This document shows positions 57,877 through 64,000 of a stretch of DNA of 64,000 nt, piece after piece; within the stretch, counting starts at the first letter, position 1, and each line of letters begins with the position of its first letter. Both the position numbers and the translations under genes were made by a program. The notes below the pieces were generated by a model. It did not search any database, was not told the DNA's origin, and saw nothing but the letters and a program-made list of their open reading frames with translations. The stretch is from Delphinus delphis (lineage: Eukaryota; Chordata; Mammalia; Artiodactyla; Delphinidae): the NCBI RefSeq assembly GCF_949987515.2, contig NC_082684.1, positions 48,326,006-48,390,005 on the forward strand, read 5' to 3'.

Positions 57877-60800
57877 TAGGATTCTCTATGTATAGTATCA
57901 TGTCATCTGCAAACAGTGACAGCTTTACTTCTTCTTTCCGATTTGGATTCCTTTTATTTCTTTTTCTTCTCTGATTGCTGTGGCTAAAACTTCCAAAACT
58001 ATGTTGAATAATAGTGGTGAGAGTGGACAACCTTGTCTTGTTCCTGATCTTAGAGGAAATGGTTTCAGTTTTTCACCATTGAGAACGATGTTGGCTGTGG
58101 GTTTGTCATATATGGCCTTTATTATGTTGAGGTAAGTTCCCTCTATGCCTACTTTCTGGAGGGTTTTTATCATAAATAGGTGTTGAATTTTCTCGAAAGC
58201 TTTTTCTGCATCTATTGAGATAATCATATGGTTTTTCTGCTTCAATTTGTTAATATGGTGTATCACATTAATTGATATGCGTATATTGAAGAATCCTTGC
58301 ATTCCTGGGATTAACCGCACTTGATCATGGTGTATGATCCTTTTAATGTGCTGTTGGATTCTGTTTGCTAGTACTTTGTTGAAGATTTTTTCATCTATGT
58401 TCATCAGTGGTATTGGCCTGTAGTTTTCTTTCTTTTTGACATCTTTTTCTGGTTTGGTGGTGATGGTGGCCTCATAGAATGAGTTTGGGAGTGTTCCTCC
58501 CTCTGCTATATTTTGGAAGAGTTTGAGAAGGATAGGTGTAGCTGTTCTCTAAATGTTTGATAGAATTCGCCTGTGAAGCCATCTGGTCCTGGGCTTTTGT
58601 TTGTTGGAAGATTTTTATATCACAGTCTCAGTTTCAGTGCTTGTGATTGGTCTGTTTATATTTTCTATTTCTTACTGGTTTGGTCTCGGAAGGTTGCGCT
58701 TTTTCTAAGAATGTGTCCATTTCTTCCAGATTGTCCATTTTATTGACATATAGTTGCTTGTAGTAATCTCTCATGATCCTTTGTATTTCTGCAGTGTCAG
58801 TTGTTACTTCTCTATTTTCACTTCTAATTCTATTGATTTGAGTCTTCTCCCTTTTTTTCTTCATGCGTGTGGCTAATGGTTTATCAATTTTGTTTATCTT
58901 CTCAAAGAACTAGCTTTTACTTTTATTGATCTTTGCTATTGTTTCCTTCATTTATTTGTTTATTTCTGATCTGATCTTTATTATTCCTTTCCTTCTGCTA
59001 ACTTTGAGGTTTTTTTGTTCTTCTTTCTCTGATTGCTTTAGGTATAAGGTTAGGTTGTTTATTTGAGTTGTTTATTGAGGTACGACTGTATTGCTTTATA
59101 CTTCCCTCTTATAGAACTGATTTTGCTGCATCCCATAGGTTTTGGGTCATCGTTTTTTCACTGGCATTTGTTTCTAGGTATTTTTTAATTTCCTCTTTGA
59201 TTTCTTCAGTAATCTCTTGGTTATTTAGTGTATTGTTTAGCCTCCATGTGTTTGTATTTTTTACAGATTTTTTCCTGTAATTGATATCTAGTCTCATAGC
59301 GTTGTGGTTGGAAAAGATACCTGATATGATTTCAGTTTTCTTAAATTTACCAAGGCTTGATTTGCGACCCAAGATATGATCTATCCTGGAGAATGTTCCA
59401 TGAGCCCTTGAGAAGAAAGTGTATTCTGTTGTTTTTGGATGGAATGTCCTATAAATATCAATTAAGTCCATCTTGTTTAATGTATCACTTAAAGCTTGTG
59501 TTTCCTTATTTATTTTCATTTTGGATGATCTGTCCATTGGTGAAAGTGGGCTGTTAAAGTCCCCTAGTATGATTGTGTTACTGTCGCTTTCCCCTTTTAT
59601 GGCTGTTAGCATTTGCCTTATGTATTGAGGTGCTCCTATGTTGGGTGCATAAATATTTACAATTGTTACATCTTCTTCTTGGATTGATCCCTTGATCGTT
59701 ATGTAGTGTCCTTCTTTGTTTCTTGTAATAGTCTTTATTTTAAAGTCTATTTTGTCTGATATGAGAATTGCTACTCCAGCTTTCCTTTGGTATCCATTTG
59801 CATGGAATGTCTTTTTCCATCCCCTCACTTTCAGTCTGTATGTATCCCTAGGTCTGAAGTGGGTCTCTTGTAGACAGCATATATACGGGTCTTGTTTTTG
59901 TATCCATTCAGCCCGTCTATGTCTTTTGGTTGGAGCATTTAATCCATTTAAACTTAAGGTAATTATTGATATGTATGTTCCTATTCCCATTTTCTTCATT
60001 GTTTTGGGTTTGTTTTTGTAGGTGTTTTCCTTCTCTTGTGTTTCCTGCCTTAAGAAGTTCCTTTAGCATTTGTTGTAAAGCTGGTTTGGTGGTGCTGAAT
60101 TCTCTTAGCTTTTGCTAGTCTGTAAAGGTTTGAATTTCTCTGTCGAATCTCAATGAGATCCTTTCTGGGTAGAGTAATCGTGGTTGTAAGTTTTTCCCTT
60201 TCATCACTTCGAATTTGTCCTGCCATTCTCTTCTGGCTTGCAGAGTTTCTACTGAAGGATCAGCTATTAACCTTATGAGGATTCCCTTGTATGTTAGTTG
60301 TTATTTTTCCCTTGCTGATTTTAATATTTTTTCTTTGTATTTAGTTTTTGATAATTTGATTGATATGTGTCTTGGTGTGTTTCTCCTTGAATTTATCTTG
60401 TATGGGACTCTCTGCACTTCCTGGGCTTGACTAACTATTTCCTTTCCCATATTACAGAAGTTTTCAAGTATAATGTCTTCAAATATTTTCTCAGTCCCTT
60501 TCTTTTTCTCTTCTTCTTCTGGCACCCCTATAATTCGAATGTTGGTGCACTTAATATTGTCCCAGAGGTCTCTGAGACTGTCCTCAACTCTTCTCATTCT
60601 TTATTGTGCTCTGCAGTAATTATTTACACTATTTTATCTTCGAGGTCACTTATCTGTTCTTCTGCCTCAGTTATTCTGCTGTTGATTCCTTCTAGAGAAT
60701 TTTTAATTTCATTTATTGTGTTGTTCTTCATTGTTTTCTCTTTAGTTCTTCTAGGTTCTTGTTAAACGTTTCTTGTATTTTTTCCATTCTATTTCCAAGA

Positions 60801-63543
60801 CTTTGGATCACCTTTACTATCATTATTATGAATTATTTTTCAGGTAGACTGCCTGTTTCCTCTTCATTTGTTTGCCCTGGTGGGTTTTTACCTTGCTCCC
60901 TCATCTGCTGTGTGTTTCTCTGTCTTCTCATTTTGTTTAACTTACTGTGTTTGGGGTCTCCTTTTCGCAGGCTGCAGATTTGTAGATCCCGTTGTTTTTG
61001 GTGTCTACCCCTAGTGACTAAGGTTGGTTCAGTGGGTTGTGTAGGCTTCCTGGTGGAGGGGACTAGTGCATGTGTTTTCGTGGATGAGGCTGGATCTTGT
61101 CTTTCTGGTGGGCAGGACCACGTCCAGTGGTGTGTTTTGGGGTGTCTGTGACTTTATTATGATTTTAGGCAGCCTGTCTGCTAATGGGTGGGATTGTGTT
61201 CCTGTCTTGCTAGTTGTTTGGCATAGGGTGTCCAGCACTACAGCTTGCTGGTCGTTGAGTGGAGCTGGGTGTTAGCATTGAGATGGAGATCTCTGGGAGA
61301 CCTTTTGCCATTTGATATTACGTGGAGCCAGGGGGTCTCTGTTGGAACAGTGGTCTCTTGCCTCTTAGACTTTTCCCCAGACTCCCTTCGGGCTAGCTGT
61401 GGTGCACTAGCCCCCTTCAGGCTGTGTTCACGAAGCCAACCCCAGTCCTCCTACTGGGATCTGAACTCTGAAGTCTGAGCCTCTGCTCCTAGCCCCCACC
61501 CACCTTGGCGGATGAGCAGACAAGCCTTTCAGGCTGGTGAGTGCTGGTAGGCCCGATCCTCTGTGTGGAAGTCTCTCCGCTTTGCCCTCTGCACCCATAT
61601 TGCTGTGCTCTCCTCCATGGCCCTGAAGCTTCCCCCCAGCCCACCACTCGTCTCTGCCTGTGAAGGGGCTTCCTAATGTGTGGAAACTTTTCCTCCTTCA
61701 CAGCTCCCTCCCAGAGGTGAGGTCCTGTCCCTATTTTTTTGTCTCTGTGTTTTCTTTTTTCTTTTGCCCTGCCCAGGTACATGGGGAGTTTCTTGCCTTT
61801 TGGGAAGTCTGAGGTCTTCTACCAGCATTCAGTATATGTTCTGTAGGAGTTGTTCCACATGTAGATGTATTTGTGATGTATTTGTGGGGAGGAAGGTGAT
61901 CTCCATGTCTTACTCCTCTGCCACCTTAAAGGTCTCTCCCAAAACAATCTTGAGAAATAAAAACGGAGCTGGAGGAATCAGTCTCCCTGACTTCAAACTA
62001 TACTACAAAGCTACAGTAATCAAGACAGTATGGTACTGGCACAAAAACAGAAATGTAGATCAATGGAACAGGATAGAAAGCCCTGAGATAAACCAATGCA
62101 CATATGGTCATCTTACCTTTCATAAAGGAGGCAAGAGTGTACAATGGAGAAAAGACAGCCTCTTCAATAAGTAGTGCGGGGAAAACTGGACAGCTACCTG
62201 TGAAAAATGACATTAGAACACTCCCTAACACCATACACAAAAATAAACTCAAAATGGATTAAAAACCTAAATGTAAGGCCAGACACTGTAAAACTCTTAG
62301 AGGAATACATAGGCAGAACACTCTATGACATAAATCACAGCAAGATCCTTTTTGACCCACCTCCTAGAGAAATGAAAATAAAAACAAACATAAACAAATG
62401 GCACCTAATGAAACTTAAAAGCTTCTGCACAGCAAAGGAAACAAAAAAGATGAAAAGACAGCCCTTATAATGGGAGAAAATATTTGCAAATGAAGCAACT
62501 GACACAGGATTAATCTCCAAAATATACATGCAACTCATGCAGCTCAATTTCAAAAAAACAACCCAATCCAAAAATGGGCAGTGGACCTAAATAGACATTT
62601 CTCCAAAGAAGATATACAGATTGACAATGAACAGGTGAAAGGATGCTCAACATCATTAATCATTAGAGAAATGCAAATCAAAACTACAATGAGGTATCAC
62701 CTCACACCACTCAGAGTGGACATCATCAAAAAAATCTACAAACAATAAATGCTGGAGAGGGTGTGGAGAAAAGGGAACCCTCTTGAAGTGTTGGTGGGAA
62801 TATAAATTGATGCAGCCACTATGAAGAACCGTATGGAGATTCCTTAAAAAACTAAAAATAGAACTACCATATGACCCAGCAATCCCACTACTTGGCGTAT
62901 ACCAAGAAAACCATAATTCAAATAGAGTCATGTACCACAGTGTTCATTGCAGAACTATTTACAATAGCCAGTACGTGGAAGCAACCTAAGTGTCTATTGA
63001 CAGATGAATGGATAAAGAAGATGGGACACATATATACAATGGAATATTACTCAGCCATAAAAAGAAATGAAATTGAGTTATTTGTAGTGAGGTGGATGGT
63101 CCCAGAGTCTGTCATACAGAATGACGTAAGTCAGAAAGAGAGAAGCAAATACTGTATGCTAACACATATATATGGAATCTAAGAAAAAAAATGGTTCTGA
63201 TGAACCTAGGGGCAGGACAGGAATAAGGACAGAGCTGTAGAGAATGGTCTTGAGGACACGGGGAGGGGGAAGTGTAAACTGGGACAAAGTTAAGAGAGTA
63301 GCATTGACTACATACACTACCAATGTAAAATAGATAGCTAGTGGGAAGCAGCTGCATTGCACAGGGAGATCAGCTCAGTGATTTGTGACCACCTAGAAGG
63401 GTGGGATAAGGAGGGTGGGAGGGAGATTCAAGAGTGAAGCAATATGGGGATATACATATGCATATAGCTGATTCACTTTGTTATACAGCAGAGACCAACA
63501 CAACATTGTAAAGCAATTATATTCCAATAAAGATGTTAAAAAT
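57877..63543 (+). mobile_element. L1 with 5' inversion (twin priming)
   Basis: Two L1 parts in opposite orientation abut at 61938/61939. The left part (57877-61938) is antisense: it begins inside ORF2 at the FADDM region, runs through the ORF2 N-terminus (a 296-codon open endonuclease frame 59109-59999), ORF1 remnants (60301-60840) and a roughly 1-kb 5' UTR, and ends at the L1 5' terminus (GGCAGAGGAGTAAGACATGG on the minus strand). The right part (61939-63543) is sense: ORF2 C-terminal region to a 3' UTR and A-rich tail after AATAAAG. About 440 bp of ORF2 are missing between the two. Endonuclease SDH reads SNHNAM and motif A FDKI reads FEKI. No clear target duplication was found. Confidence 0.85.
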
Positions 63544-64000
63544 TATTTTATTGAAGTATAGTTGATTTACAATGTTGTGTTAATTTTAGCTGTACAGCAA
63601 AGTGACTCAGTAATACATATATATTCATTTTCATATTCTTTTCCATTATGGTTTATCACAGGATATTGAATACAGTTCCCTGTGCAATACACTAGGACCT
63701 TATTGTTTATCCATCCTATATATAATAGTTTGTTCCTGTTAATCCCAAACTCCCAATCCTTCCCTCCCACACACTCTTCCCCCACTTGGCAACCACAAGT
63801 CTGTTCTCCATGTCTGTGAGTCTGTTTCTGTTTTGTAGATATGTTCATTTTTGTTGTATTTTAGATTCCACATATAAGTGATATCATATGGCATTTGTCT
63901 TTCGCCTTCTGACTGACTTTGTTTAGTATGGTAATCTCTAGGTCCATCCATGTTGCTACAAATGCATTTTTTCATTCTTTTTTATGGCTGAGTAGTATTC
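63541..64000 (-). mobile_element. L1 3' end, continues beyond the window
   Basis: Antisense L1 starting at its 3' end (TTATTGAAGTATAGTTGATT), through the 3' UTR (TTTATCACAGGATATTGAAT, CTTGGCAACCACAAGTCTGT) toward the ORF2 C-terminus at the window edge (TTTTATGGCTGAGTAGTATT). A different 3' UTR subtype from the element on its left. Confidence 0.85.

Larger units (their letters stand above)
1..64000 (+). other. TXNDC16: TXNDC16 gene body, internal part
   Basis: Ten in-phase exons encode a continuous stretch matching TXNDC16/ERp90, a soluble glycoprotein of the endoplasmic reticulum lumen in the protein disulfide isomerase family, reported as a partner of the flavoprotein ERFAD (FOXRED2). The family has several thioredoxin-like folds but no canonical CXXC active site. 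The stretch seen lacks the signal peptide and N-terminal domain (upstream) and the C-terminal third (downstream). Neither a promoter nor a polyadenylation site of the gene is in the window. Introns range from 388 bp to about 16.2 kb and are mostly transposon-derived. I looked for the N-terminal exons in 1-10662 and did not see them, so this part is taken as intron. Confidence 0.93.

Noticed and set aside
59109..59999. 296-codon minus-strand open frame, the longest in the window, as a host gene
   Set aside because: It is the endonuclease domain of L1 ORF2 (QETH, GDFN, SNHN motifs) in the inverted arm of a dead L1.
57877..63543. A target-site duplication for the inverted L1 (AAAGAATATTTTTATTT on the left against AAAAATTATTTTATT on the right)
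   Set aside because: The two strings are only loosely similar and AT-rich, so they do not count as evidence.
1..64000. CRISPR array, operon, phage or other prokaryotic defence system
   Set aside because: The sequence is spliced mammalian DNA; the regular repeats present are microsatellites and transposons.

Overview
The window is mammalian nuclear DNA, almost certainly from a cetacean. It is AT-rich, has GT-AG introns, and holds many young copies of the tRNA-derived CHR-type SINE (right-hand tag reads GGTACGCGGGCCTC in antisense), the short interspersed element typical of whales and dolphins and their close cetartiodactyl relatives. The L1 3' ends are also of the cetartiodactyl type. Nothing here is prokaryotic or viral in organisation.

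The only functional host gene I can support is TXNDC16 (thioredoxin domain containing 16, ERp90), on the + strand. Ten consecutive internal exons lie at 10663-10784, 16044-16134, 20108-20258, 36500-36666, 37055-37115, 41432-41555, 45643-45786, 46654-46713, 56748-56916 and 57262-57398. They total 1226 nt, all splice sites are GT-AG, the phases match, and there is no stop or frameshift over about 408 codons, roughly the middle half of a protein of about 825 residues. The first coding exons lie upstream and the last ones downstream of the window. Exons here are numbered 1-10 within the window only.

Everything else is intron. 1-10662 holds an old L1, SINEs, MIRs and a MER2-type DNA transposon split by an L1 that is itself split by a SINE. 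9865-15330 holds LINE-2 relics and a HAL1-like block. The 16-kb intron between exons 3 and 4 holds an old L1 (22560-32145) into which a nearly complete L1 (25386-31494) and several SINEs jumped. The intron between exons 5 and 6 holds a processed ADIPOR1 pseudogene on the minus strand (37324-39356) and a Tigger1 fragment. A hAT-type transposon sits 44 bp before exon 8. The intron before exon 9 holds a nearly complete + strand L1 (51409-56658). After exon 10 comes an L1 with its 5' two thirds inverted (57877-63543, twin priming), then the 3' end of one more L1 leaving the window.

I found no undescribed biological system. The observations most worth checking are structural: an inverted pair of long L1s bracketing exons 9-10 (whose joint length is a multiple of 3), the twin-primed L1, a candidate L1 3' transduction, the hAT element next to a splice acceptor, and the triple-nested insertion at 4053-6664. 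Repeat family names come from memory of consensus sequences, not from a search.
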